64,000 nucleotides of DNA from Nematostella vectensis (Eukaryota > Cnidaria > Anthozoa > Actiniaria > Edwardsiidae), in contig NC_064039.1 in NCBI RefSeq assembly GCF_932526225.1, positions 17,536,639-17,600,638 of the forward strand. Direction: 5' to 3'. The number at the start of each line of letters is the position of its first letter. Within the stretch, counting starts at the first letter, position 1. The notes below the pieces were generated by a model. The model had not been told where the DNA came from and made no database searches. It worked only from the letters and a program-made list of their open reading frames with translations. A program made the position numbers and the translations under genes. Shown one piece after another: positions 1-13,237 of the stretch.

Positions 1-1361
1 TTGTTTGAGAAGCGAAGCCCGTACCACTGAGCTATCGCGCCACTCTCTTGAAAACTAGAAGTAACTACCGTATAGCCTTGTTTACCCAGCCTTATAAGGT
101 ATACAGTAGTTTTTCCTTGATATCTCAAGAGTGGCGCTATGGCTCAGTGGTACGGGCTTCGCTTCTCAAGCAAACGGGCCAGGGTTCGAATCCAGGTAAG
201 ATAAACTAGAGACTTTTTCATGGCTGTTAAGGTAAGGACGGTGGCATTAGGGGGTGGGTGCACAGGGGAAAAGGATATAAAGGGCAGGGTCACAGATGTG
301 CAAGTTGGTAAGCGCTTGGTCCTACATGGGTAAATGGTAGTTATGTGATTAGGTGTCATAGGGGTGTAGGTCAGTTAGGGATGGGTAGGCAGGGATATGG
401 GGTAGTAAGTGCTAGGTCATAGGGGTGTAGCTTTGTTAGGGGTTGGTACTCAGGGGTATAGGGTAGTAAGTGCTAAGTCATAGGGGTGTAACTTAGTTAG
501 CGGTGGGTACCCATGGGTATATGGTAGTTAGTGCTAGGTCGTAGGGGTGTAGCTTAGCTAGGTGTATGTACTTAGGGGTATAGGCTACTTAGTGCTAGGA
601 CATAGGGTGTAGTTTAGTTAGGAGTGGGTACACAGGGTTATAGGGGTGTAGTTTAGTTAGGGTATGGTTTTAAGGGGTATAGGGTAGTTAGTGCTACGTC
701 ACAGGGGTGTAGCTTAGCAAGGGTTTGGTACTCAGGGGTAAAGTGTAGTTATTGCTAGGTCATAGGGGTGAGGCTCAGTTAGGGGTAGGTATTCAGGAGT
801 ATAGCGTAGTTAGTGCTAGGTCGTAGGGGTGTAGCTTAGTTAGGGGTGGGTACTCAGGGGTATAGGGTAGTTAAAACCAATTCATAAGGCTGTAGCTTAG
901 TTACGGGTGGGTATTAAGGGGTATAGGGTAGTTAGTGCTAGGTAGAAGAGGTGTAGTTTAGTTAAGGTTGGGTATTCAGGGGTATAGGCTAGTTAGTCCT
1001 TGGTCGTAGGGGTGTAGCTTAGCTAGGTGTATGTACTTAGGGGTATAGGCTAATTAGTGCTAGGACATAGGGGTGTAGTTTAGTTAGGAGTGGGTACAAA
1101 GGGTTATAGGGGTGTAGTTTAGTTAGGGTATGGTTTTAAGGGGTATAGGGTAGTTAGTGCTACGTCACAGGGGTGTAGCTTAGCAAGGGTTGGGTACTCA
1201 GGGGTAAAGTGTAGTTATTGCTAGGTCATAGGGAAGAGGCTCAGTTAGGGGTAGGTATTCAGGAGTATAGCGTAGTTAGTGCTAGGTCGTAGGGTTGTAG
1301 CTTAGTTAGGCGTGGATACTCAGGGATATAGGGTAGCTATTATTATTAATTATTATAATGT
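1..1361. repeat. Unit 1 (type a, long, 5'-truncated by window)
   Basis: The window opens inside the minus tRNA-like element (remaining 1-41, A box 24-34). The plus element is at 133-203, with A box 140-150, B box 183-193 and T5 at 214-218. Markers: CTCAAGAG beside the plus element, TATATGGTAG, and a one-base-short ACATAGGGTG. It shares markers with units 3 and 10. Confidence 0.9.
533..997 (+). repeat. 466-bp expansion block, first copy in unit 1
   Basis: The block runs from the GCTAGGTCG start of one subrepeat to the CCTTGGTCG start at 998, where a second, partial copy begins. It contains seven 61-bp subrepeats and one 39-bp truncated copy. This copy is 465 bp because of a one-base deletion near 606. 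All long units have the block once plus its partial repeat. Short units have only the partial copy. Confidence 0.85.
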
Positions 1362-3059
1362 ACCCATATTACCTAGCTCTTGAAACCCTGTGACTGGTTG
1401 AACCATCCCCTAAAACCCTGCACCTCCAAGACCAAGCCATTGATACCCTCTACCCTGTGTACCCACTCATTTATAACTTGCACCCTTATGACCTAGTTCT
1501 TGATATCATTGACCCTTATTACCATCCCTTGAAGTCTAGTACCCGTTTGACCAACTCTTGTTAACCTGTACACCTGTCACCTCACCCACTAACTCACTTA
1601 TCTTAACGTCCCCTTCACGTCCTTATCTTAACACCCCCGAAAAAATCCCAAGTTAATCTGACCTGGATTCGACTCACGGGCCTCTTGTTTGAGAAGCGAA
1701 GCCCGTACCACTGAGCTATCGCGCCACTCTCTTGAAAACTAGAAGTAACTACCGTATAGCCTTGTTTACCCAGCCTTATAAGGTATACAGTAGTTTTTCC
1801 TTGATATCTCGAGAGTGGCGCTATGGCTCAGTGGTACGGGCTTCGCTTCTCAAGCAAACGGGCCAGGGTTCGAATCCAGGTAAGATAAACTAGAGACTTT
1901 TTCATGGCTGTTAAGGTAAGGACGGTGGCATTAGGGGGTGGGTGCACAGGGGAAAAGGATATAAACGGCAGGGTCACAGATGTGCAAGTTGGTAAGCGCT
2001 TGGTCCTACATGGGTAAATGGTAGTTATGTGATTAGGTGTCATAGGGGTGTAGGTCAGTTAGGGATGGGTAGGCAGGGATATGGGGTAGTAAGTGCTAGG
2101 TCATAGGGGTGTAGCTTTGTTAGGGGTTGGTACTCAGGGGTATAGGGTAGTAAGTGCTAAGTCATAGGGGTGTAACTTAGTTAGCGGTGGGTACCCATGG
2201 GTATAGGGTAGTTAGTGCTAGGTCGTAGGGGTGTAGCTTAGCTAGGTGTATGTACTTAGGGGTATAGGCTACTTAGTGCTAGGACATAGGGGTGTAGTTT
2301 AGTTAGGAGTGGGTACACAGGGTTATAGGGGTGTAGTTTAGTTAGGGTATGTTTTTAAGGGGTATAGGGTAGTTAGTGCTACGTCACAGGGGTGTAGCTT
2401 AGCAAGGGTTGGGTACTCAGGGGTAAAGTGTAGTTATTGCTAGGTCATAGGGGTGAGGCTCAGTTAGGGGTAGGTATTCAGGAGTATAGCGTAGTTAGTG
2501 CTAGGTCGTAGGGGTGTAGCTTAGTTAGGGGTGGGTACTCAGGGGTATAGGGTAGTTAAAACCAATTCATAAGGCTGTAGCTTAGTTACGGGTGGGTATT
2601 AAGGGGTATAGGGTAGTTAGTGCTAGGTAGAAGAGGTGTAGTTTAGTTAAGGTTGGGTATTCAGGGGTATAGGCTAGTTAGTCCTTGGTCGTAGGGGTGT
2701 AGCTTAGCTAGGTGTATGTACTTAGGGGTATAGGCTAGTTAGTGCTAGGACATAGGGGTGTAGTTTAGTTAGGAGTGGGTACAAAGGGTTATAGGGGTGT
2801 AGTTTAGTTAGGGTATGGTTTTAAGGGGTATAGGGTAGTTAGTGCTACGTCACAGGGGTGTAGCTTAGCAAGGGTTGGGTACTCAGGGGTAAAGTGTTGT
2901 TATTGCTAGGTCATAGGGGTGAGGCTCAGTTAGGGGTAGGTATTCAGGAGTATAGCGTAGTTAGTGCTAGGTCGTAGGGTTGTAGCTTAGTTAGGCGTGG
3001 ATACTCAGGGATATAGGGTAGCTATTATTATTATCTATTATTATTAATTATTATAATGT
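1362..3059. repeat. Unit 2 (type b, long)
   Basis: tRNA-like minus 1,655-1,725 and plus 1,817-1,887. Markers: GTATGTTTTTAAGG in the right arm and a one-base deletion in CTACCCTGTG. Near-identical to unit 4 and, in the right arm, to unit 7. Confidence 0.9.
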
Positions 3060-4744
3060 ACCCATATTACCTAGCTCTTGAAACCCTGTGACTGGTTGAA
3101 CCATCCCCTAAAACCCTGCACCTCCAAGACCAAGCCATTGATACCCTCTACCCCTGTGTACCCACTCATTTATAACTTGCACCCTTATGACCTAGTTCTT
3201 GATATCATTGACCCTTATTACCATCCCTTGAAGTCTAGTACCCGTTTGACCAACTCTTGTTAACCTGTACACCTGTCACCTCACCCACTAACTCACTTAT
3301 TTTAACGTCCCCTTCACGTCCTTATCTTAACACCCCCGAAAAAATCCCAAGTTAATCTGACCTGGATTCGACTCACGGGCCTCTTGTTTGAGAAGCGAAG
3401 CCCGTACCACTGAGCTATCGCGCCACTCTCTTGAAAACTAGAAGTAACTACCGTATAGCCTTGTTTACCCAGCCTTATAAGGTATACAGTAGTTTTTCCT
3501 TGATATCTCAAGAGTGGCGCTATGGCTCAGTGGTACGGGCTTCGCTTCTCAAGCAAACGGGCCAGGGTTCGAATCCAGGTAAGATAAACTAGAGACTTTT
3601 TCATGGCTGTTAAGGTAAGGACGGTGGCATTAGGGGGTGGGTGCACAGGGGAAAAGGATATAAAGGGCAGGGTCACAGATGTGCAAGTTGGTAAGCGCTT
3701 GGTCCTACATGGGTAAATGGTAGTTATGTGATTAGGTGTCATAGGGGTGTAGGTCAGTTAGGGATGGGTAGGCAGGGATATGGGGTAGTAAGTGCTAGGT
3801 CATAGGGGTGTAGCTTTGTTAGGGGTTGGTACTCAGGGGTATAGGGTAGTAAGTGCTAAGTCATAGGGGTGTAACTTAGTTAGCGGTGGGTACCCATGGG
3901 TATATGGTAGTTAGTGCTAGGTCGTAGGGGTGTAGCTTAGCTAGGTGTATGTACTTAGGGGTATAGGCTACTTAGTGCTAGGACATAGGGTGTAGTTTAG
4001 TTAGGAGTGGGTACACAGGGTTATAGGGGTGTAGTTTAGTTAGGGTATGGTTTTAAGGGGTATAGGGTAGTTAGTGCTACGTCACAGGGGTGTAGCTTAG
4101 CAAGGGTTTGGTACTCAGGGGTAAAGTGTAGTTATTGCTAGGTCATAGGGGTGAGGCTCAGTTAGGGGTAGGTATTCAGGAGTATAGCGTAGTTAGTGCT
4201 AGGTCGTAGGGGTGTAGCTTAGTTAGGGGTGGGTACTCAGGGGTATAGGGTAGTTAAAACCAATTCATAAGGCTGTAGCTTAGTTACGGGTGGGTATTAA
4301 GGGGTATAGGGTAGTTAGTGCTAGGTAGAAGAGGTGTAGTTTAGTTAAGGTTGGGTATTCAGGGGTATAGGCTAGTTAGTCCTTGGTCGTAGGGGTGTAG
4401 CTTAGCTAGGTGTATGTACTTAGGGGTATAGGCTAATTAGTGCTAGGACATAGGGGTGTAGTTTAGTTAGGAGTGGGTACAAAGGGTTATAGGGGTGTAG
4501 TTTAGTTAGGGTATGGTTTTAAGGGGTATAGGGTAGTTAGTGCTACGTCACAGGGGTGTAGCTTAGCAAGGGTTGGGTACTCAGGGGTAAAGTGTAGTTA
4601 TTGCTAGGTCATAGGGAAGAGGCTCAGTTAGGGGTAGGTATTCAGGAGTATAGCGTAGTTAGTGCTAGGTCGTAGGGTTGTAGCTTAGTTAGGCGTGGAT
4701 ACTCAGGGATATAGGGTAGCTATTATTATTAATTATTATAATGT
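3060..4744. repeat. Unit 3 (type a, long)
   Basis: tRNA-like minus 3,354-3,424 and plus 3,516-3,586. It is preceded by the rare ATCTATT spacer. Same markers as unit 1 (3,383 bp upstream) and unit 10 (11,878 bp downstream). Confidence 0.9.
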
Positions 4745-6429
4745 ACCCATATTACCTAGCTCTTGAAACCCTGTGACTGGTTGAACCATCCCCTAAAACC
4801 CTGCACCTCCAAGACCAAGCCATTGATACCCTCTACCCTGTGTACCCACTCATTTATAACTTGCACCCTTATGACCTAGTTCTTGATATCATTGACCCTT
4901 ATTACCATCCCTTGAAGTCTAGTACCCGTTTGACCAACTCTTATTAACCTGTACACCTGTCACCTCACCCACTAACTCACTTATCTTAACGTCCCCTTCA
5001 CGTCCTTATCTTAACACCCCCGAAAAAATCCCAAGTTAATCTGACCTGGATTCGACTCACGGGCCTCTTGTTTGAGAAGCGAAGCCCGTACCACTGAGCT
5101 ATCGCGCCACTCTCTTGAAAACTAGAAGTAACTACCGTATAGCCTTGTTTACCCAGCCTTATAAGGTATACAGTAGTTTTTCCTTGATATCTCGAGAGTG
5201 GCGCTATGGCTCAGTGGTACGGGCTTCGCTTCTCAAGCAAACGGGCCAGGGTTCGAATCCAGGTAAGATAAACTAGAGACTTTTTCATGGCTGTTAAGGT
5301 AAGGACGGTGGCATTAGGGGGTGGGTGCACAGGGGAAAAGGATATAAACGGCAGGGTCACAGATGTGCAAGTTGGTAAGCGCTTGGTCCTACATGGGTAA
5401 ATGGTAGTTATGTGATTAGGTGTCATAGGGGTGTAGGTCAGTTAGGGATGGGTAGGCAGGGATATGGGGTAGTAAGTGCTAGGTCATAGGGGTGTAGCTT
5501 TGTTAGGGGTTGGTACTCAGGGGTATAGGGTAGTAAGTGCTAAGTCATAGGGGTGTAACTTAGTTAGCGGTGGGTACCCATGGGTATAGGGTAGTTAGTG
5601 CTAGGTCGTAGGGGTGTAGCTTAGCTAGGTGTATGTACTTAGGGGTATAGGCTACTTAGTGCTAGGACATAGGGGTGTAGTTTAGTTAGGAGTGGGTACA
5701 CAGGGTTATAGGGGTGTAGTTTAGTTAGGGTATGTTTTTAAGGGGTATAGGGTAGTTAGTGCTACGTCACAGGGGTGTAGCTTAGCAAGGGTTGGGTACT
5801 CAGGGGTAAAGTGTAGTTATTGCTAGGTCATAGGGGTGAGGCTCAGTTAGGGGTAGGTATTCAGGAGTATAGCGTAGTTAGTGCTAGGTCGTAGGGGTGT
5901 AGCTTAGTTAGGGGTGGGTACTCAGGGGTATAGGGTAGTTAAAACCAATTCATAAGGCTGTAGCTTAGTTACGGGTGGGTATTAAGGGGTATAGGGTAGT
6001 TAGTGCTAGGTAGAAGAGGTGTAGTTTAGTTAAGGTTGGGTATTCAGGGGTATAGGCTAGTTAGTCCTTGGTCGTAGGGGTGTAGCTTAGCTAGGTGTAT
6101 GTACTTAGGGGTATAGGCTAGTTAGTGCTAGGACATAGGGGTGTAGTTTAGTTAGGAGTGGGTACAAAGGGTTATAGGGGTGTAGTTTAGTTAGGGTATG
6201 GTTTTAAGGGGTATAGGGTAGTTAGTGCTACGTCACAGGGGTGTAGCTTAGCAAGGGTTGGGTACTCAGGGGTAAAGTGTTGTTATTGCTAGGTCATAGG
6301 GGTGAGGCTCAGTTAGGGGTAGGTATTCAGGAGTATAGCGTAGTTAGTGCTAGGTCGTAGGGTTGTAGCTTAGTTAGGAGTGGATACTCAGGGATATAGG
6401 GTAGCTATTATTTTTAATTATTATAATGT
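4745..6429. repeat. Unit 4 (type b, long)
   Basis: tRNA-like minus 5,038-5,108 and plus 5,200-5,270. It matches unit 2 at 3,383 bp and unit 7 at 5,097 bp. It ends in the TTATTTTTAATT spacer shared only with unit 7. Confidence 0.9.
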
Positions 6430-8140
6430 ACCCATATTAGCTAGCTCTTGAAACCCTGTGAATGGTTGAACCATCCCCTAAAACCCTGCACCTCCAAGAC
6501 CAAGCCATTGATACCCTCTACCCCTGTGTACCCACTCATTTATAACTTGCACCCTTATGACCTAGTTATGACCTAGTTCTTGATATCATTGACCCTTATT
6601 ACCATCCCTTGAAGTCTAGTACCCGTTTGACCAACTCTTGTTACCCTGTACACCTGTCACCTCACCCACTAACTCACTTATCTTAACGTCCCCTTCACGT
6701 CCTTATCTTAACTCCCCCGAAAAAATCCCAAGTTAATCTGACCTGGATTCGACTCACGGGCCTCTTGTTTGAGAAGCGAAGCCCGTACCACTGAGCTATC
6801 GCGCCACTCTCTTGAAAACTAGAAGTAACTATCGTATAGCCTTGTTTACCCAGCCTTATAAGGTATAGAGTAGTTTTTCCTTGATATCTCGAGAGTGGCG
6901 CTATGGCTCAGTGGTACGGGATTCGCTTCTCAAGCAAACGGGCCAGGGTTCGAATCCAGGTAAGATAAACTAGAGACTTTTTCAGGGCTGTTAAGGTAGG
7001 GACGGTGGCATTAGGGGGTGGGTGCACGGGGGAAAAGGATATAAACGGCAGGGTCACAGATGTGCAAGTTGGTAAGCGCTTGGTCCTACATGGGTAAAGG
7101 GTAGTTATGTGATTAGGTGTCATAGGGGTGTAGGTCAGTTAGGGATGGGTAGGCAGGGATATGGGGTAGTAAGTGCTAGGTCATAGGGGTGTAGCTTTGT
7201 TAGGGGTTGGTACTCAGGGGTATAGGGTAGTAAGTGCTAAGTCATAGGGGTGTAACTTAGTTAGCGGTGGGTACCCATGGGTATAGGGTAGTTAGTGCTA
7301 GGTCGTAGGGGTGTAGCTTAGCTAGGTGTATGTACTTAGGGGTATAGGCTACTTAGTGATAGGACATAGGGGTGTAGTTTAGTTAGGAGTGGGTACACAG
7401 GGTTATAGGGGTGTAGTTTAGTTAGGGTATGGTTTTAAGGGGTATAGGGTAGTTAGTGCTACGTCACAGGGGTGTAGCTTAGCAAGGGTTTGGTACTCAG
7501 GGGTAAAGTGTAGTTATTGCTAGGTCATAGGGGTGAGGCTCAGTTAGGGGTAGGTATTCAGGAGTATAGCGTAGTTAGTGCTAGGTCGTAGGGGTGTAGC
7601 TTAGTTAGGGGTGGGTACTCAGGGGTATAGGGTAGTTAAAGCCAATTCATAAGGTTGTAGCTTAGTGACGGGTGGGTATTAAGGGGTATAGGGTAGTTAG
7701 TGCTAGGTAGAAGAGGTGTAGTTTAGTTAAGGTTGGGTATTCAGTGGTATAGGCTAGTTAGTCCTTGGTCGTAGGGGTGTAGCTTAGCTAGGTGTATGTA
7801 CTTACTGGGTATAGGCTAGTTAGTGCTAGGACATAGGGGTGTAGTTTAGTTAGGAGTGGGTACAAAGGGTTATAGGGGTGTAGTTTAGTTAGGGTATGGT
7901 TTTAAGGGGTATAGGGTAGTTAGTGCTACGTCACAGGGGTGTAGCTTAGCAAGGGTTGTGTACTCAGGGGTAAAGTGTAGTTATTGCTAGGTCATAGGGG
8001 TGAGGCTCAGTTAGGGGTAGGTATTCAGGAGTATAGCGTAGTTAGTGCTAGGTCGTAGGGTTGTAGCTTAGTTAGGCGTGGATACTCAGGGATATAGGGT
8101 AGCTATTATTATTAATTATTTTTATTAATTATTATAATGT
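6430..8140. repeat. Unit 5 (type c, long)
   Basis: tRNA-like minus 6,735-6,805 and plus 6,897-6,967. Markers: the 11-bp tandem duplication, TATAGAGTAG, and GTACGGGATTCGC in place of GTACGGGCTTCGC inside the plus element. Copy of unit 8. Confidence 0.9.
6556..6577. repeat. 11-bp tandem duplication private to c-type units
   Basis: TATGACCTAGT is present twice in a row in the left arm of unit 5. The same duplication occurs at 11,653-11,674 in unit 8, exactly 5,097 bp away, and nowhere else. It marks units 5 and 8 as copies of one ancestor. Confidence 0.9.
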
Positions 8141-9840
8141 ACCCATATTACCTAGCTCTTGAAACCCTGTGACTGGTTGAACCATCCACTAAAACCCTGC
8201 ACCTCCAAGACCAAGCCATTGATACCCTCTACCCCTGTGTACCCACTCATTTATAACTTGCACCCTTATGACCTAGTTCTTGATATCATTGACCCTTATT
8301 ACCATCCCTTGAAGTCTAGTACCCGTTTGACCAACTCTTGTTACCCTGTACACCTGTCACCTCACCCACTAACTCACTTATCTTAACGTCCCCTTCACGT
8401 CCTTATCTTAACACCCCCGAAAAAATCCCAAGTTAATCTGACCTGGATTCGACTCACGGGCCTCTTGTTTGAGAAGCGAAGCCCGTACCACTGAGCTATC
8501 GCGCCACTCTCTTGAAAACTAGAAGTAACTACCGTATAGCCTTGTTTACCCAGCCTTATAAGGTATACAGTAGTTTTTCCTTGATATCTCGAGAGTGGCG
8601 CTATGGCTCAGTGGTACGGGCTTCGCTTCTCAAGCAAACGGGCCAGGGTTCGAATCCAGGTAAGATAAACTAGAGACTTTTTCAGGGCTGTTAAGGTAGG
8701 GACGGTGGCATTAGGGGGTGGGTGCACGGGGGAAAAGGATATAAACGGCAGGGTCACAGATGTGCAAGTTGGTAAGCGCTTGGTCCTACATGGGTAAAGG
8801 GTAGTTATGTGATTAGGTGTCATAGGGGTGTAGGTCAGTTAGGGATGGGTAGGCAGGGATATGGGGTAGTAAGTGCTAGGTCATAGGGGTGTAGCTTTGT
8901 TAGGGGTTGGTACTCAGGGGTATAGGGTAGTAAGTGCTAAGTCATAGGGGTGTAACTTAATTAGCGGTGGGTACCCATGGGTATAGGGTAGTTAGTGCTA
9001 GGTCGTAGGGGTGTAGCTTAGCTAGGTGTATGTACTTAGGGGTATAGGCTACTTAGTGATAGGACATAGGGGTGTAGTTTAGTTAGGAGTGGGTACACAG
9101 GGTTATAGGGGTGTAGTTTAGTTAGGGTATGGTTTTAAGGGGTATAGGGTAGTTAGTGCTACGTCACAGGGGTGTAGCTTAGCAAGGGTTGGGTACTCAG
9201 GGGTAAAGTGTAGTTATTGCTAGGTCATAGGGGTGAGGCTCAGTTAGGGGTAGGTATTCAGGAGTATAGCGTAGTTAGTGCTAGGTCGTAGGGGTGTAGC
9301 TTAGTTAGGGGTGGGTACTCAGGGGTATAGGGTAGTTAAAGCCAATTCATAAGGCTGTAGCTTAGTTACGGGTGGGTATTAAGGGGTATAGGGTAGTTAG
9401 TGCTAGGTAGAAGAGGTGTAGTTTAGTTAAGGTTGGGTATTCAGGGGTATAGGCTAGTTAGTCCTTGGTCGTAGGGGTGTAGCTTAGCTAGGTGTATGTA
9501 CTTACTGGGTATAGGCTAGTTAGTGCTAGGACATAAGGGTGTAGTTTAGTTAGGAGTGGGTACAAAGGGTTATAGGGGTGTAGTTTAGTTAGGGTATGGT
9601 TTTAAGGGGTATAGGGTAGTTAGTGCTACGTCACAGGGGTGTAGCTTAGTAAGGGTTGTGTACTCAGGGGTAAAGTGTAGTTATTGCTAGGTCATAGGGG
9701 TGAGGCTCAGTTAGGGGTAGGTATTCAGGAGTATAGCGTAGTTAGTGCTAGGTCGTAGGGTTGTAGCTTAGTTAGGCGTGGATACTCAGGGATATAGGGT
9801 AGCTATTATTATTAATTATTATTATTAATTATTATAATGT
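8141..9840. repeat. Unit 6 (type d, long)
   Basis: tRNA-like minus 8,435-8,505 and plus 8,597-8,667. Markers: TGCACGGGGGAAAAGG, AAAGCCAATTCATAAGG and CTTACTGGGTATAGG. Copy of unit 9 at 5,097 bp. Confidence 0.9.
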
Positions 9841-11526
9841 ACCCATATTACCTAGCTCTTGAAACCATGTGACTGGTTGAACCATCCCCTAAAACCCTGC
9901 ACCTCCAAGACCAAGCCATTGATACCCTCTACCCCTGTGTACCCACTCATTTATAACTTGCACCCTTATGACCTAGTTCTTGATATCATTGACCCTTATT
10001 ACCATCCCTTGAAGTCTAGCACCCGTTTGACCAACTCTTGTTAACCTGTACACCTGTCACCTCACCCACTAACTCACTTATCTTAACGTCCCCTTCACGT
10101 CCTTATCTTAACACCCCCGAAAAAATCCCAAGTTAATCTGACCTGGATTCGACTCACGGGCCTCTTGTTTGAGAAGCGAAGCCCGTACCACTGAGCTATC
10201 GCGCCACTCTCTTGAAAACTAGAAGTAACTACCGTATAGCCTTGTTTACCCAGCCTTATAAGGTATACAGTAGTTTTTCCTTGATATCTCGAGAGTGGCG
10301 CTATGGCTCAGTGGTACGGGCTTCGCTTCTCAAGCAAACGGGCCAGGGTTCGAATCCAGGTAAGATAAACTAGAGACTTTTTCATGGCTGTTAAGGTAAG
10401 GACGGTGGCATTAGGGGGTGGGTGCACAGGGGAAAAGGATATAAACGGCAGGGTCACAGATGTGCAAGTTGGTAAGCGCTTGGTCCTACATGGGTAAATG
10501 GTAGTTATGTGATTAGGTGTCATAGGGGTGTAGGTCAGTTAGGGATGGGTAGGCAGGGATATGGGGTAGTAAGTGCTAGGTCATAGGGGTGTAGCTTTGT
10601 TAGGGGTTGGTACTCAGGGGTATAGGGTAGTAAGTGCTAAGTCATAGGGGTGTAACTTAGTTAGCGGTGGGTACCCATGGGTATAGGGTAGTTAGTGCTA
10701 GGTCGTAGGGGTGTAGCTTAGCTAGGTGTATGTACTTAGGGGTATAGGCTACTTAGTGCTAGGACATAGGGGTGTAGTTTAGTTAGGAGTGGGTACACAG
10801 GGTTATAGGGGTGTAGTTTAGTTAGGGTATGTTTTTAAGGGGTATAGGGTAGTTAGTGCTACGTCACAGGGGTGTAGCTTAGCAAGGGTTGGGTACTCAG
10901 GGGTAAAGTGTAGTTATTGCTAGGTCATAGGGGTGAGGCTCAGTTAGGGGTAGGTATTCAGGAGTATAGCGTAGTTAGTGCTAGGTCGTAGGGGTGTAGC
11001 TTAGTTAGGGGTGGGTACTCAGGGGTATAGGGTAGTTAAAACCAATTCATAAGGCTGTAGCTTAGTTACGGGTGGGTATTAAGGGGTATATGGTAGTTAG
11101 TGCTAGGTAGAAGAGGTGTAGTTTAGTTAAGGTTGGGTATTCAGGGGTATAGGCTAGTTAGTCCTTGGTCGTAGGGGTGTAGCTTAGCTAGGTGTATGTA
11201 CTTAGGGGTATAGGCTAGTTAGTGCTAGGACATAGGGGTGTAGTTTAGTTAGGAGTGGGTACAAAGGGTTATAGGGGTGTAGTTTAGTTAGGGTATGGTT
11301 TTAAGGGGTATAGGGTAGTTAGTGCTACGTCACAGGGGTGTAGCTTAGCAAGGGTTGGGTACTCAGGGGTAAAGTGTAGTTATTGCTAGGTCATAGGGGT
11401 GAGGCTCAGTTAGGGGTAGGTATTCAGGAGTATAGCGTAGTTAGTGCTAGGTCGTAGGGTTGTAGCTTAGTTAGGAGTGGATACTCAGGGATATAGGGTA
11501 GCTATTATTTTTAATTATTATAATGT
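9841..11526. repeat. Unit 7 (type b, long)
   Basis: tRNA-like minus 10,135-10,205 and plus 10,297-10,367. The right arm matches units 2 and 4 (GTATGTTTTTAAGG). The left arm lacks their CTACCC deletion. Confidence 0.9.
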
Positions 11527-13237
11527 ACCCATATTAGCTAGCTCTTGAAACCCTGTGAATGGTTGAACCATCCCCTAAAACCCTGCACCTCCAAGACCAA
11601 GCCATTGATACCCTCTACCCCTGTGTACCCACTCATTTATAACTTGCACCCTTATGACCTAGTTATGACCTAGTTCTTGATATCATTGACCCTTATTACC
11701 ATCCCTTGAAGTCTAGTACCCGTTTGACCAACTCTTGTTACCCTGTACACCTGTCACCTCACCCACTAACTCACTTATCTTAACGTCCCCTTCACGTCCT
11801 TATCTTAACTCCCCCGAAAAAATCCCAAGTTAATCTGACCTGGATTCGACTCACGGGCCTCTTGTTTGAGAAGCGAAGCCCGTACCACTGAGCTATCGCG
11901 CCACTCTCTTGAAAACTAGAAGTAACTATCGTATAGCCTTGTTTACCCAGCCTTATAAGGTATAGAGTAGTTTTTCCTTGATATCTCGAGAGTGGCGCTA
12001 TGGCTCAGTGGTACGGGATTCGCTTCTCAAGCAAACGGGCCAGGGTTCGAATCCAGGTAAGATAAACTAGAGACTTTTTCAGGGCTGTTAAGGTAGGGAC
12101 GGTGGCATTAGGGGGTGGGTGCACGGGGGAAAAGGATATAAACGGCAGGGTCACAGATGTGCAAGTTGGTAAGCGCTTGGTCCTACATGGGTAAAGGGTA
12201 GTTATGTGATTAGGTGTCATAGGGGTGTAGGTCAGTTAGGGATGGGTAGGCAGGGATATGGGGTAGTAAGTGCTAGGTCATAGGGGTGTAGCTTTGTTAG
12301 GGGTTGGTACTCAGGGGTATAGGGTAGTAAGTGCTAAGTCATAGGGGTGTAACTTAGTTAGCGGTGGGTACCCATGGGTATAGGGTAGTTAGTGCTAGGT
12401 CGTAGGGGTGTAGCTTAGCTAGGTGTATGTACTTAGGGGTATAGGCTACTTAGTGATAGGACATAGGGGTGTAGTTTAGTTAGGAGTGGGTACACAGGGT
12501 TATAGGGGTGTAGTTTAGTTAGGGTATGGTTTTAAGGGGTATAGGGTAGTTAGTGCTACGTCACAGGGGTGTAGCTTAGCAAGGGTTTGGTACTCAGGGG
12601 TAAAGTGTAGTTATTGCTAGGTCATAAGGGTGAGGCTCAGTTAGGGGTAGGTATTCAGGAGTATAGCGTAGTTAGTGCTAGGTCGTAGGGGTGTAGCTTA
12701 GTTAGGGGTGGGTACTCAGGGGTATAGGGTAGTTAAAGCCAATTCATAAGGTTGTAGCTTAGTGACGGGTGGGTATTAAGGGGTATAGGGTAGTTAGTGC
12801 TAGGTAGAAGAGGTGTAGTTTAGTTAAGGTTGGGTATTCAGGGGTATAGGCTAGTTAGTCCTTGGTCGTAGGGGTGTAGCTTAGCTAGGTGTATGTACTT
12901 ACTGGGTATAGGCTAGTTAGTGCTAGGACATAGGGGTGTAGTTTAGTTAGGAGTGGGTACAAAGGGTTATAGGGGTGTAGTTTAGTTAGGGTATGGTTTT
13001 AAGGGGTATAGGGTAGTTAGTGCTACGTCACAGGGGTGTAGCTTAGCAAGGGTTGTGTACTCAGGGGTAAAGTGTAGTTATTGCTAGGTCATAGGGGTGA
13101 GGCTCAGTTAGGGGTAGGTATTCAGGAGTATAGCGTAGTTAGTGCTAGGTCGTAGGGTTGTAGCTTAGTTAGGCGTGGATACTCAGGGATATAGGGTAGC
13201 TATTATTATTAATTATTATTATTAATTATTATAATGT
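11527..13237. repeat. Unit 8 (type c, long)
   Basis: tRNA-like minus 11,832-11,902 and plus 11,994-12,064. It carries the 11-bp tandem duplication and GTACGGGATTCGC, as in unit 5. Confidence 0.9.

Noticed and set aside
3314-3511. 65-codon minus-strand frame across the core in units 3, 10 and 12, and a similar plus frame at 20,374-20,571
   Set aside because: It exists only because CTCAAGAG replaces CTCGAGAG in a-type cores, or because of local changes in unit 13. It reads through both tRNA-like elements.
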